64,000 nucleotides of DNA. It comes from an uncultured Burkholderiales bacterium. GTDB taxonomy: Bacteria; Pseudomonadota; Gammaproteobacteria; Burkholderiales; Burkholderiaceae_C. The notes under the pieces are model-generated. The model searched no databases. It was not told the DNA's origin and worked only from the letters and a program-made list of their open reading frames with translations. A program made the translations under genes and the position numbers. The stretch spans positions 310,001 through 374,000 of the forward strand of contig CAISMH010000019.1 of NCBI GenBank assembly GCA_903886485.1, written 5' to 3'. Shown here piece by piece: positions 26,195 through 34,685 of the stretch (the first letter of the stretch is position 1; each line of letters begins with the position of its first letter).

Positions 26195-27313
26195 TTAGAA
26201 GCTGTGCTGAACGCCAGCCCACTGGCTGCGGCCTGGAGCAAAACCAGCAGCGTTCAAAGTAGCAGCGTAACCAGCATTGGTTGTGCTAGATGCGTAGTAC
26301 TGGAGAGAAGTACGCTTGCTCAAAGCATATGTGGTGCCCCAAGCAGTCTTGGTCACCTTGTCAGCATTTGGGTTAGCAGCTGTAATGCTACGGTCTGTTG
26401 TCAGACGACCAGCCATGAACGTGAAGTTACCGTAAGGCATGGTTGCAGCCAATTCAGTTGCCTTATGTGCTTGCATCGAAGTGTAAGCACCAGAAGCAGT
26501 AGTCACACCAGTTGTAGCAGCAACAGTTGTGCTTGCACCAAAGATCATGTCGTTCTTTTGGTTGAACTGGTTAGCAAACAACTTCACGCCGTACAAGTTG
26601 GCACCCAAATCGTAGCTTGCGCCGATTTTGGTAGCACGCACGCCCACCAAGTCGTTGTAGGCCAAAGCTTGTGCAAACACTGGGCCATTGGCGTAGTTGA
26701 AGCCGTAAGCACCAAAGTTCTTTTCATTGCCGGTTGTAGCCAGGTTGAGGGCCTTGGCGTAACCGCCGCCATCACCAGAAGCCATGTAAGCGTTAGCTGA
26801 GGCTTGAGCGTTCAATGCCCATGCTTGCAGGCCCATGAAGGAAGGTGATGTGTACTGGGTTTGACCAGACAAACGACCGTTCACAGCGTTGTGGGGAGCT
26901 GTCGACTGTGCAGAGTCTTCAAAGGGGTGCAGAGGAGCAACACCCATTGCGTTGGTGAAACGACCAACAGAAACTTCACCCAAAGACTTGTCAGCCAAAG
27001 TGAGTTTTGTTTGTTCGAAAGTTGTACCAGCAGCCAAACCAGTGTCAGAACGCACATAACCAGTGTTCACGCCGCCAGTAGCGGTGTTGAAACGGGTTTG
27101 CAACAACACTGCAGCAGTGCGGCCTTCGCCCAAGTCTTCGTTCACGCCGATGTTCAAGACGTTACGGTCGCCTTTCCAGCCACCGTAAGAAACAGCGTTA
27201 GCAACGCTGGTAGCTTGACCGTAGCTCACAGAGCCAGACAGTGTCACTGTAGATTGAGCCATTGCGCCAGTTGCGGCTGCGATTGCTGCGATTGCAACGA
27301 GGGTTTTTTTCAT
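26195..27313 (-). CDS. Outer-membrane porin (Gram-negative trimeric porin family)
   Basis: A 372-residue porin with signal peptide 'MKKTLVAIAAIAAATGAMAQ' and mature start 'STVTLSGSVSYG'. Barrel features include 'NIGVNEDLGEGRTAAVLLQT', 'LGEVSVGRFTN' and the C-terminal 'SQWAGVQHSF' with the terminal Phe used for barrel assembly. ATG 27313 is preferred over a frame opening at 27406 because it gives the signal peptide and has GGAG about ten bases upstream. Codon use is strongly biased (few rare codons), consistent with high expression. The A/T-rich leader at 27314-27550 should carry its promoter. It is a general diffusion pore; solute preference is unknown. Confidence 0.94.
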   Translation of the reverse strand: MKKTLVAIAAIAAATGAMAQSTVTLSGSVSYGQATSVANAVSYGGWKGDRNVLNIGVNEDLGEGRTAAVLLQTRFNTATGGVNTGYVRSDTGLAAGTTFEQTKLTLADKSLGEVSVGRFTNAMGVAPLHPFEDSAQSTAPHNAVNGRLSGQTQYTSPSFMGLQAWALNAQASANAYMASGDGGGYAKALNLATTGNEKNFGAYGFNYANGPVFAQALAYNDLVGVRATKIGASYDLGANLYGVKLFANQFNQKNDMIFGASTTVAATTGVTTASGAYTSMQAHKATELAATMPYGNFTFMAGRLTTDRSITAANPNADKVTKTAWGTTYALSKRTSLQYYASSTTNAGYAATLNAAGFAPGRSQWAGVQHSF

Positions 27314-27575
27314 TTCAAGGTTCTCCAAGGTTTGAACAGGGGCCCTGGTTTCTCCCAGAGCCAACCTCCGTATTCGGGAAGTTGCATGTATTGAACCAGA
27401 CTCCACCCAAGAAACCTATGACTAAGGCTAAAAACACCTGACTGACGTTGCATTCATGCAACAAGCCGCCCCAAGAACCTCGCAAATCCTTATCAATTAG
27501 CAACTTAATTACTAAATAACCCAGAGCTGAGAACAGTCACTGCATCATGTTGTCGTGGACATTAGACTCGGGTCT

Positions 27576-28205
27576 ATGGACGCCTTATTTATTGCTGCCG
27601 ACAGCGCTTTGCGCACTGTCTTTGCCCGCCACCACGCCAACCGACCCACACCGACTTGGGCGGCCGAGATTCCAACGCCTGAGCCCCTCACTTCAGTTGA
27701 GAAGCGAGAAGCCGCTGCTTTGATGCGTGTCAACCATGTGGGCGAAGTCTGCGCGCAAGCGCTGTACACCGCGCAAGCATTGGCGACCCAAGACAATGCC
27801 CTGCGCCAACACCTGACAACGGCATGCAACGAAGAAACCGACCATTTGGCTTGGTGCGAGCAGCGCCTGCACGAACTGGGAGGACGCACCAGCTTGCTCA
27901 ATCCACTGTGGTACGCAGGTTCTTTTGCCATTGGCTATGCGGCAGCCAAGTTGGGCGGTGACCGCATGAGTCTGGGCTTTGTGGTGGAAACCGAACGCCA
28001 AGTTGAGGCTCACTTAGAAAGCCACCTAGGCATGCTGCCCACCAACGATGGCCCAAGCCGAGCCATCGTGGCGCAAATGAAGGCTGACGAGGCGCAACAT
28101 GCCAAAGAAGCGCAGCAAGCCGGCGCCGCCGAACTGCCTGCCCCCTTCAAAGCCATGATGCAAGTGGCCGCCAAGGTGATGACCACCGTGGCACACCGTA
28201 TTTAA
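27576..28205 (+). CDS. coq7: 2-polyprenyl-3-methyl-6-methoxy-1,4-benzoquinol hydroxylase
   Basis: Coq7 adds the last hydroxyl group in ubiquinone synthesis using a di-iron centre. The 209-residue protein (from ATG 27576) has the required carboxylate/His pairs: '[13 protein letters not shown]', '[14 protein letters not shown]', '[10 protein letters not shown]' and '[10 protein letters not shown]'. It is a peripheral inner-membrane protein. A GTG at 27555 would add seven residues. It is divergent from the porin and convergent with osmC (10 bases between stops). Length and motifs match burkholderial Coq7. Confidence 0.95.
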   Translation: MDALFIAADSALRTVFARHHANRPTPTWAAEIPTPEPLTSVEKREAAALMRVNHVGEVCAQALYTAQALATQDNALRQHLTTACNEETDHLAWCEQRLHELGGRTSLLNPLWYAGSFAIGYAAAKLGGDRMSLGFVVETERQVEAHLESHLGMLPTNDGPSRAIVAQMKADEAQHAKEAQQAGAAELPAPFKAMMQVAAKVMTTVAHRI

Positions 28206-28214
28206 AACGCCAAC

Positions 28215-28664
28215 TTAAGCCTCAACCAATTCAAAGCTGGTGGTGATTTGCGCCGTCTTGCCCAGCATGATGCTGGCCGAGCAGTATTTGTCATGGCTCA
28301 TGGCAATGGCGCGTTCCACCGCAGAAGCAGGCACGCCTTGGCCTGTGACGGTGAAGTGCATATTGATTTTGGTGAATACCTTGGGGTCTTCGCTGGCGCG
28401 CTCACTGATGATCTTCACGCTGCAGCCCTGTACGTTGTGACGGCCGCGCTTCAAGATCAGGACCACGTCATAGGCGGTACAGCCCCCTGTGCCGGCCAAC
28501 AACAGTTCCATCGGGCGAGGCGCTAAATTTTGACCCCCGTTTTCGGGCTTGGCCGCATCGGGCGCGCCGTCCATCGCCACCACATGACCACTGCCCGTTT
28601 CTGCCACAAAGCCCATGCCTGAACGGGTGCCAGAGTTGCCGGTCCAGCTGACGGTGCATTCCAT
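28215..28664 (-). CDS. OsmC family hydroperoxide-reductase-like protein
   Basis: A 149-residue OsmC/YhfA-type protein. The two redox cysteines are visible in 'AGTGGCTAYDVV' (about Cys62) and 'SHDKYCSASIML' (about Cys127), which reduce organic hydroperoxides in this fold; the 'RPMELLLAG' helix is also typical. Among the subgroups it looks closer to YhfA-like OsmC proteins than to Ohr. Single gene, cytoplasmic, with the start at 28664 and an A/T-rich leader. Confidence 0.9.
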   Translation of the reverse strand: MECTVSWTGNSGTRSGMGFVAETGSGHVVAMDGAPDAAKPENGGQNLAPRPMELLLAGTGGCTAYDVVLILKRGRHNVQGCSVKIISERASEDPKVFTKINMHFTVTGQGVPASAVERAIAMSHDKYCSASIMLGKTAQITTSFELVEA

Positions 28665-28707
28665 GAAAGTTCTCCAATAAATTTCTAGCGTGATTGTCGG
28701 CTAAATG

Positions 28708-28735
28708 TTGCAGCGCAACAAAATTTGCATACAAT
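28708..28735 (+). promoter_or_regulatory. Predicted promoter of the candidate small RNA
   Basis: TTGCAG (28708-28713) and TACAAT (28730-28735) are separated by 16 bases, a good sigma-70 layout. The predicted start is about 28740-28743, just before a two-hairpin segment ending in a strong terminator, and no open reading frame follows. Confidence 0.55.
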
Positions 28736-28739
28736 TTGG

Positions 28740-28805
28740 GCTTGTCTCCTCCACCCTCAAAAGTGGATTCATGCCCCGAGTTGCAAAACTCGGGGCTTTT
28801 TTTTT
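28740..28805 (+). ncRNA. Candidate small RNA with CU-rich segment and terminator
   Basis: A segment of about 65 bases follows a good promoter and ends in a textbook terminator: a 10-bp stem (28773-28782 with 28787-28796), GCAA loop and nine T residues. Before that, TCCAC (28750-28754) can pair with GTGGA (28764-28768). The 5' part carries CTCCTCCACC, complementary to Shine-Dalgarno sequences, as in many trans-acting regulatory RNAs. The upstream gene on this strand (coq7) ended more than 500 bases earlier, so the terminator is unexplained otherwise. Existence is inferred from promoter plus terminator; no family is recognised. Confidence 0.5.
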
Positions 28806-28814
28806 GGTTTGATC

Positions 28815-29138
28815 TCAAACCATGCTGATCACCAAACGTTTGCCGCAAGCTTGTGCATAGCGGCGTAAGGTGCTCAGTGAAGGGGCGTGATTGCGACTGC
28901 CCAAACTGGATTCAATACGCGCCAGCACAGGCTGACTCACGCCCATGCGGTGCGCCACATCTGCTTGGGTCAATCCCGCTTCTTTGCGAGCTTTAAGCAA
29001 CTCAGCCAAGGCAGCAAATTCATCCTCCAGCGCGTCATAGGCTTTTTGAAATGCGGGGTCTGCCGCACGTTTTTGCGCAGCAGTTTGCTTGGGACTAAAA
29101 GCAACAGGCTTAAATTTTTCTTGGCTCACATTCGTCAT
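28815..29138 (-). CDS. HigA-like antitoxin, XRE family
   Basis: A 107-residue protein with a helix-turn-helix at about 55-80 ('LTQADVAHRMGVSQPVLARIES') followed by 'APSLSTLRRYAQACGKRLVI', which is the HigA2/XRE antitoxin pattern. The basic N-terminal tail probably contacts the toxin. It overlaps the 3' end of the toxin gene by 29 bases, the normal toxin-first order of higBA. It normally binds its own promoter and neutralises HigB; here the toxin frame is broken, so only repression may remain. Confidence 0.85.
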   Translation of the reverse strand: MTNVSQEKFKPVAFSPKQTAAQKRAADPAFQKAYDALEDEFAALAELLKARKEAGLTQADVAHRMGVSQPVLARIESSLGSRNHAPSLSTLRRYAQACGKRLVISMV

Positions 29139-29456
29139 TCAGAACCTCTTTCATTCGTTGTTTGGCCAGTCGCAAATCTTTGATGGGCGTCGCTTGGGTC
29201 TTCTTCACAAAACCGTGCAAGATAACCACGCGCCGTCCTTTCATGCAACAAAAGAACGCTCGGCCAATGCCCTCTGCGCCTCGTGCGCGAATTTCAAACA
29301 AACCGTCTCCCATGGCTTTGTGTAAGGCATGCCCAAGTTCGGACCACTGAGCACCATCTGTTCGGCGATCCGCACAAAACTTGCATAAATACCTACAGGC
29401 CACTTTTCAATCAAAGCTTGCACCGACGCAGTAAAGAACAAAATTTCGTAGTTCAT
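29110..29456 (-). pseudogene. HigB/Gp49-like toxin gene with a single-base frameshift
   Basis: The first part, from ATG 29456, reads 'MNYEILFFTASVQALIEKWP...GMPYTK'. The second part, in another frame, continues 'AMGDGLFEIRARGAEGIGRAFF' and 'GRRVVILHGFVKKTQATP', finishing at 29110. Together they give a normal phage-derived Gp49/HigB mRNA-cleaving toxin of about 115 residues. The break is near 29317, where AAAGCC lacks one G relative to the family expectation (Lys-Ala). So the gene is most likely inactivated, unless ribosomes slip -1 there or the base is a sequence error. Confidence 0.8.
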
Positions 29457-29583
29457 ATTTTATAGCATGCGTGCAATATTTCAAATACAAGAACTGATGC
29501 AGTCACTTTGAAATAAAGCGCAAGCTTGCAAGCTTCGCCACACTCAGAGATTGCGTACCCACGGCTTAAGAGACAATCACCCC

Positions 29584-31173
29584 ATGTCTACCCGCACCCC
29601 CAAAGCGCGCGCCTTGCAGCCCGCCGATTACTTGAAAAAAATCTTGACCGCCCGCGTGTACGACGTGGCGGTGGAATCTGCGCTGGAGGTGGCCAAAAAC
29701 CTGAGCGGCCGTCTTCACAACACCGTGCTCTTGAAGCGCGAAGACCAGCAGCCCGTGCACAGCTTCAAGCTGCGCGGCGCGTACAACAAGATGGCCCACC
29801 TCACGCCCGCGCAGTTGAAGAAAGGCGTGATTTGCGCCTCGGCTGGCAACCACGCCCAAGGCGTGGCCTTGGGTGCCAAACGCTTAGGCACGCAAGCCAT
29901 CATCGTCATGCCCACCACCACGCCCAGCGTGAAGATTGAAGCAGTCAAGGCTTTGGGTGGCGAGGTGGTGTTGGCAGGCGACAGCTACTCAGACGCCTAC
30001 ACCCACGCCCTCACGCTCGAGAAGAAAAACGGCATGACCTTCGTTCACCCGTTTGACGACCCTGATGTGATTGCAGGCCAAGGCACCATCGCCATGGAAA
30101 TGCTGCGCCAGCTCCAAGGCCTGAACATTCACAAATTAGATGCCGTGTTCGTCGCCATTGGCGGCGGTGGCCTCATTGCAGGCGTGGCCAACTACATCAA
30201 GGCCGTGCGCCCCGAGATCAAAGTGATTGGCGTGCAAATGGACGACTCGTCGGCCATGATGCAGTCGGTGCAAAAAGGCAAACGCGTCACGTTGCATGAC
30301 GTGGGCTTGTTCTCAGACGGCACCGCGGTGAAGTTGGTGGGCGAAGAAACCTTCCGCGTGTCTCAAAGCTTGGTGGACAGCTTCATCACCGTGGACACCG
30401 ACGCCGTGTGTGCCGCCATCAAAGACGTGTTTGTGGACACGCGCAGCATCGTCGAGCCCGCTGGCGCTTTGGCGGTAGCTGCTATCAAACAATACGTGGC
30501 CGAACACAAAACCAAGGGCGAGACGTACGCCGCCATTTTGTGCGGCGCCAACATGAACTTTGACCGCCTGCGCTTTGTGGCCGAGCGTGCCGAAGTGGGT
30601 GAAGAACGCGAAGCCTTGTTTGCCGTGACCATCCCCGAGCAACCCGGCAGCCTGCGTCGCTTTTGCGAGCTGATTGGCAAGCTGCCCAGCTTTGGCGGCA
30701 GCAAATCGCCGCGCAATGTGACCGAGTTCAATTACCGCATGAGTGACCAAGCCAAGGCCCATGTGTTTGTGGGCTTGACCACGGGCGCCAAAGGCGAGAG
30801 CAGCAAGATGGCGACGCACTTCACCAAGAGCGGGTTTGAAGCCATTGACCTCACGCACGACGAGCTGGCCAAAGAACACCTTCGTCACATGGTGGGTGGC
30901 CATTCATCACTCGCACACGAAGAGCGCATCTTGCGTTTTGAGTTTCCAGAGCGTCCCGGTGCCTTGATGAAGTTCTTGCTGGCGATGCGCCCCGGCTGGA
31001 ACATCAGCTTGTTTCACTACCGCAACCAAGGCGCGGACTACGGCCGCATCTTGATGGGCTTGCAAGTGCCCAAGGCCGACAACAAAGCGTTCGCCGCGTT
31101 CTTAGACGCGTTGGGCTACCCGTATGTGGAAGAAACCAAGAACCCTGCGTACCGCTTGTTCTTGCAACGCTGA
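29584..31173 (+). CDS. ilvA: Threonine ammonia-lyase, biosynthetic
   Basis: IlvA deaminates threonine to 2-oxobutanoate, the first step toward isoleucine. It is 529 residues, a full-length biosynthetic form: a PLP catalytic domain with the Schiff-base Lys in 'HSFKLRGAYNKM', 'SAGNHAQGVAL' and the glycine-rich 'GGGGLIAG', then two C-terminal ACT-like regulatory domains ('IPEQPGSLRRFCELIG' and 'FPERPGALMKFL') for isoleucine feedback. ATG 29584 gives the conserved N-terminus. It is divergent from the broken higB and convergent with gspC. Cytoplasmic tetramer in characterised relatives. Confidence 0.96.
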   Translation: MSTRTPKARALQPADYLKKILTARVYDVAVESALEVAKNLSGRLHNTVLLKREDQQPVHSFKLRGAYNKMAHLTPAQLKKGVICASAGNHAQGVALGAKRLGTQAIIVMPTTTPSVKIEAVKALGGEVVLAGDSYSDAYTHALTLEKKNGMTFVHPFDDPDVIAGQGTIAMEMLRQLQGLNIHKLDAVFVAIGGGGLIAGVANYIKAVRPEIKVIGVQMDDSSAMMQSVQKGKRVTLHDVGLFSDGTAVKLVGEETFRVSQSLVDSFITVDTDAVCAAIKDVFVDTRSIVEPAGALAVAAIKQYVAEHKTKGETYAAILCGANMNFDRLRFVAERAEVGEEREALFAVTIPEQPGSLRRFCELIGKLPSFGGSKSPRNVTEFNYRMSDQAKAHVFVGLTTGAKGESSKMATHFTKSGFEAIDLTHDELAKEHLRHMVGGHSSLAHEERILRFEFPERPGALMKFLLAMRPGWNISLFHYRNQGADYGRILMGLQVPKADNKAFAAFLDALGYPYVEETKNPAYRLFLQR

Positions 31174-31193
31174 ACACCCACCGCCCACCAAAA

Positions 31194-31679
31194 TTATTTG
31201 TTGGGCGGCAACTCCAAGGCCAACGTGGTTGGCCCATCCACTGCGGCGCCGAGGCTGATGCGACGCCCTTGGGCTGACTGCAACACAAGCCCGTCCGCCA
31301 CTACGGCACCCACGCGGTAAGGCTTGGCGGGTTTGCCGTCCACCCCAATCAGTGCCGCGCCTTGCGAGGCATCGCCGGCCAACACACCTTGCAGCCGAAA
31401 GCGGCCTGCCAGCGTCGGCGCAGACGTTGAGGCAATCGGCGCACCACCTAAGCCGCGCGTTAGCGCAGAGACATCCACCTCGGGCAAGGTCTGCGCCATC
31501 GCGGTGGTGTGACTTGGACTGGCATCCAGCGCAGACCAACGCAAGCCCCAGCTCACCGCACTGAAAGCCACCGCACCCCACACCAGCAGCGAAGCAACAG
31601 GCAAGGCCACACGAGAAGAAGTGCTGAAAACAGAGGCAAATGAAGGGCGATAGCGAAGCATGCGTGGATTATGATTCAT
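31194..31679 (-). CDS. gspC: Type II secretion system protein GspC (short form, no PDZ domain)
   Basis: A 161-residue inner-membrane protein: a cytoplasmic N-terminus, one transmembrane helix ('ALPVASLLVWGAVAFSAVSW', about 26-45 from ATG 31679) and a periplasmic homology region with 'GRFRLQGVLAGDASQGAALI' and 'KPYRVGAVVADGLVLQSAQG'. This HR domain normally binds the secretin GspD. The C-terminal PDZ domain of Vibrio EpsC-type proteins is missing, as in other short burkholderial forms. It lies alone and divergent from gspG, with starts 31 bases apart. ATG 31661 is an alternative start. Confidence 0.82.
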   Translation of the reverse strand: MNHNPRMLRYRPSFASVFSTSSRVALPVASLLVWGAVAFSAVSWGLRWSALDASPSHTTAMAQTLPEVDVSALTRGLGGAPIASTSAPTLAGRFRLQGVLAGDASQGAALIGVDGKPAKPYRVGAVVADGLVLQSAQGRRISLGAAVDGPTTLALELPPNK

Positions 31680-31710
31680 CCCTGACAAGAGGACTTTTGA
31701 AATACCCGCC

Positions 31711-32151
31711 ATGGACACTCCCCAAACCAACCAAAAATTCAAACGCCAACGCGGCTTCACGCTGATTGAATTGATGGTGGTGCTCGCCATCATTGGCGTG
31801 CTCGCTGCGCTGGTCGTCCCCAACGTGCTCAACCGCGCCGACGATGCGCGCGTGACTGCCGCCAAGACCGACGTGGGCAACCTGATGCAAGCCCTCAAGC
31901 TCTACCGCCTAGACAACCAAAACTACCCCACCGCCGAGCAAGGCCTCAGCGCCTTGGTGGTCAAACCCACCACAGGCCCCCTTCCGCTGAACTGGAAGAC
32001 CTACATCGACAAGCTGCCCAACGACCCATGGGGCCGTCCTTACCAATACACGAACCCCGGCGTGAAGGGTGAAGTCGATGTGCTGTCATTGGGCGCGGAT
32101 GGTCAGCCCGGTGGCGAAGGCAAAAACGCCGACATCGGCAGCTGGCAATAA
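31711..32151 (+). CDS. gspG: Type II secretion major pseudopilin GspG
   Basis: A 146-residue pseudopilin. The prepilin cleavage motif 'RGFTLIELMVVLAIIGVLAA' begins near residue 14 with Glu at mature position 5. The C-terminal half has the GspG hallmarks 'YRLDNQNYPTAEQGLSALV', 'DPWGRPYQY' and 'VLSLGADGQPGGEGKNADI', which include the calcium-binding loop. It forms the body of the pseudopilus. It is the first of the gspGHIJKLMNDEF operon. Confidence 0.96.
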   Translation: MDTPQTNQKFKRQRGFTLIELMVVLAIIGVLAALVVPNVLNRADDARVTAAKTDVGNLMQALKLYRLDNQNYPTAEQGLSALVVKPTTGPLPLNWKTYIDKLPNDPWGRPYQYTNPGVKGEVDVLSLGADGQPGGEGKNADIGSWQ

Positions 32152-32171
32152 AACGCACGACCCCGCCAGAC

Positions 32172-32672
32172 ATGCAACGCCAACGCGGCCTCACCCTGTT
32201 GGAGTTGTTGGTTGTTTTGGCCATCATGGGCGTGTGTCTGTTGGGGGTCAGCCTCTCTTTGCGCGACAGCTCACACACTCAGTTGGCGCGCGAAGCACAA
32301 CGCTTGGTAGCCATACTAGAAGCGGCGCGCGCGCAATCACGCACCAGCGGCATTCCCTTGGTGTGGGAGGCCAATGCAGAAGGTTTTGTCATCCGCTCAC
32401 CTCGCCGCACGGCCGCCGTCACTGCCACCAATGACCCACGCGACTTGTTCGCGCCCCACACTCAATCGTGGCTCACTGCGGACACACAAGCAACGGTGCG
32501 CACCAGCACCACCGCCTCCAGCAGCACCCCTGCCACGCTCGTGGTGTTAGGCCCAGAACCCATCTTGGCACCCACACGCATCACGCTTCGCTTGCCAGCA
32601 TCACGCAGCAATGCAGCAACCACGCTCAACATCGGCACGGATGGTTTGCAGCCCTTCCAAATTGAGCCATGA
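32172..32672 (+). CDS. gspH: Type II secretion minor pseudopilin GspH
   Basis: A 166-residue minor pseudopilin with a very short leader 'MQRQRG' and the cleavage motif 'GLTLLELLVVLAIMGV', Glu at mature position 5, then 'REAQRLVAILEAARAQSRTSG' as in GspH/FimT proteins. It probably joins the pseudopilus near the tip. Its TGA overlaps the gspI ATG (32669-32672). Sequence beyond residue 100 is poorly conserved, as is usual for GspH. Confidence 0.88.
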   Translation: MQRQRGLTLLELLVVLAIMGVCLLGVSLSLRDSSHTQLAREAQRLVAILEAARAQSRTSGIPLVWEANAEGFVIRSPRRTAAVTATNDPRDLFAPHTQSWLTADTQATVRTSTTASSSTPATLVVLGPEPILAPTRITLRLPASRSNAATTLNIGTDGLQPFQIEP

Positions 32673-33076
32673 CTCGGCCTCGCATGCACATGCCTTCCAT
32701 TCGACCCGCCAAGCGACGTCAAGCCAACGCACATGGCTTCACATTGATTGAGGTGTTGGTCGCCCTCGCGGTTGTTTCCATCGCCTTGATGAGTGGACTC
32801 AAAGTCAGCGGCGCACTCACGCGCAATGCACAACGTCAAACCGATGTGATGCTCGCGCAACTATGCGCCGACAACGCGCTGAATCAACTGCGCCTCGCGC
32901 AACAACTGCCCAGCGTGGGCGACAGCCGCGTGACGTGCGCCCAAGTGGACCGCAACTTCGACGTGGCCCTGACCGTACGCACCACACCCAACCCGGCTTT
33001 CCGACGGGTCGACGCGCAAGTCTTTGACGCCGCAACGCCTGTGCTGAACATCATCACCGTCTTGGGACGCTACTGA
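32669..33076 (+). CDS. gspI: Type II secretion minor pseudopilin GspI
   Basis: A 135-residue minor pseudopilin. The leader is long and basic and ends at 'HGFTLIEVLVALAVVSIAL' (from about residue 23). The rest has 'DNALNQLRLAQQLPSVGDS' and a beta-rich tail ending 'VLNIITVLGRY'. With GspJ and GspK it builds the pseudopilus tip. It overlaps gspH by four bases and gspJ by one base (TGATG). Confidence 0.9.
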   Translation: MTRPRMHMPSIRPAKRRQANAHGFTLIEVLVALAVVSIALMSGLKVSGALTRNAQRQTDVMLAQLCADNALNQLRLAQQLPSVGDSRVTCAQVDRNFDVALTVRTTPNPAFRRVDAQVFDAATPVLNIITVLGRY

Positions 33077-33720
33077 TGCGATCACAACGCGGCTTCACCC
33101 TCATCGAGTTGCTCATCGCCATCACCTTGATGGCGGTCTTGGCTGGCTTGAGCTGGCGTGGTCTTGACAGCTTGATGCGCAGCCGTGACATCACGCAAGC
33201 ACAGGTCAACAAAACCGCTGTCTTGCAAACCGTGTTGGCCCAATGGCAGGCCGACCTCAACGCCCTGCAAACCGTGCCCAGCATCAACGACGCAGGCGTC
33301 AACTGGGATGGTCGCACCCTGCGCCTCACGCGCCGTGCCACCACATGGCGCGCGCAGGGCGGCGATGCAGGCTTGTGGGTCGTCGCTTGGACGCAACGCA
33401 ACAACCAATGGATGCGCTGGCAATCTGCCCCAGTGCAAAGCCGCAGCGCCTTACAACAGGCTTGGACACAGGCCGAACGCTGGGGCCAAAACCCCAGCAG
33501 CAACGACGCAGCATTTGAAACGCTGCTGGCCCCCTTGGATGCTTGGCAACTCACCTACTTTCGCGGCAATGCCTGGACCAACCCGCTTTCCAGCGACACA
33601 GGCCAAGCCGTGTTGCCTGATGCCATCCGACTTCAACTGGATCTCCCCGCCAGCTCGGGCTTGCGCGGGCGCCTCACGCTCGACTGGGTTCGACCCAACT
33701 TCAGCAACACCAAGACATGA
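33076..33720 (+). CDS. gspJ: Type II secretion minor pseudopilin GspJ
   Basis: A 214-residue minor pseudopilin with leader 'MRSQRG', cleavage motif 'FTLIELLIAITLMAVLAGLSW' and the GspJ-type 'WQADLNALQTVP' and 'LTRRATTW' segments. It is slightly longer than enterobacterial GspJ. Start and stop both overlap the neighbours, so all tip pseudopilins are translationally coupled. Confidence 0.9.
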   Translation: MRSQRGFTLIELLIAITLMAVLAGLSWRGLDSLMRSRDITQAQVNKTAVLQTVLAQWQADLNALQTVPSINDAGVNWDGRTLRLTRRATTWRAQGGDAGLWVVAWTQRNNQWMRWQSAPVQSRSALQQAWTQAERWGQNPSSNDAAFETLLAPLDAWQLTYFRGNAWTNPLSSDTGQAVLPDAIRLQLDLPASSGLRGRLTLDWVRPNFSNTKT

Positions 33721-34685
33721 AGCCGCTCGCGCAGACCCCAACCCCACAGACCAAGCGCCAGCGCGGCGCGGCCTTGCTGGCCGCCATGCTGACCGTGGCC
33801 TTGGTCGCGACATTTGCCGCAGGCGCACTTTGGCAGCAATGGCGTGCGATAGAAATCGAAGGCGCCGAACGCCAGCGCACACAAGCGCGTTGGCTGCTCA
33901 CGGGCGCACTGGATTGGGCACGCGTCATCTTGCGTGAGGACGCTCGCGCCAGCGATGCCAGCGCCCCCACCGACCACTTGGCGGAGCCTTGGGCCGTGCC
34001 CCTGCAAGAGGCGCGCCTCTCCAGCTTCCTCGCAGCCCTGCCCGATGGCACTGGCAACACCGTGGATGACAACACACTGGCACAACAAGTCCTGCTATCA
34101 GGCCAGATCACGGATGCACAAGGCCGCATGAATGTGAACAACTTGCTGCAAGGCAATCAGCTCAACAGCCGCAGCGTGATCGCATTCGAGCGCCTGTTCA
34201 ACGCACTCGATGTGCCCATCACGCAACTCAACCTGCTCACCCAAGGCTTGATCGCGGCCCAACGCCAAAGCAATGACGCACCCGTCATGCCCCAACGCGT
34301 GGCGCAACTCGGCTGGCTGGGGCTCTCGCCACAAGCCCTGCAAGTACTCACGCCCTACATCACGCTGTTGCCAGCAGGCACGCCCATCAACCTGAACACC
34401 GCCAGCGTGCCGGTGTTGTATGCCAGCGTACCGAACTTGAGCCTGTCTGACGCACAACGCTTGGTCCAACTGCGCGAACGCCAACACTGGGCCACGGTCG
34501 ACGCATTTCAAAAAGCCCTCGGGCGCCCCATCGGTATCGACACCAGCCACAGCGTGAACAGCCGCTACTTTGAAGTGTTCGGCCAATTGCGCATGCCACA
34601 AACCATCTTGCAAGAACGCTCTTTGTTGCAGCGCGAAGGCCAAGAATTGAAGGTGCTCTGGCGCGAGTCTGGCTCTCTACAATGA
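33717..34685 (+). CDS. gspK: Type II secretion minor pseudopilin GspK
   Basis: A 322-residue tip pseudopilin. The hydrophobic helix 'RGAALLAAMLTVALVATFAA' starts at about residue 16; as in other GspK proteins, the usual Glu at mature position 5 is missing. 'DAQGRMNVNNLL' and the late 'INLNTASVPVLYASVP' with a helix-hairpin-helix-like segment are characteristic. It caps the pseudopilus and may contact secreted proteins. It overlaps gspJ and gspL by four bases each. Confidence 0.92.
   Translation: MKPLAQTPTPQTKRQRGAALLAAMLTVALVATFAAGALWQQWRAIEIEGAERQRTQARWLLTGALDWARVILREDARASDASAPTDHLAEPWAVPLQEARLSSFLAALPDGTGNTVDDNTLAQQVLLSGQITDAQGRMNVNNLLQGNQLNSRSVIAFERLFNALDVPITQLNLLTQGLIAAQRQSNDAPVMPQRVAQLGWLGLSPQALQVLTPYITLLPAGTPINLNTASVPVLYASVPNLSLSDAQRLVQLRERQHWATVDAFQKALGRPIGIDTSHSVNSRYFEVFGQLRMPQTILQERSLLQREGQELKVLWRESGSLQ

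Noticed and set aside
29300..29330. Programmed -1 frameshift in higB
   Set aside because: The sequence lacks a proper X-XXY-YYZ slippery heptamer and no downstream pseudoknot is evident, so a mutation is simpler; kept only as a minor alternative in the finding.
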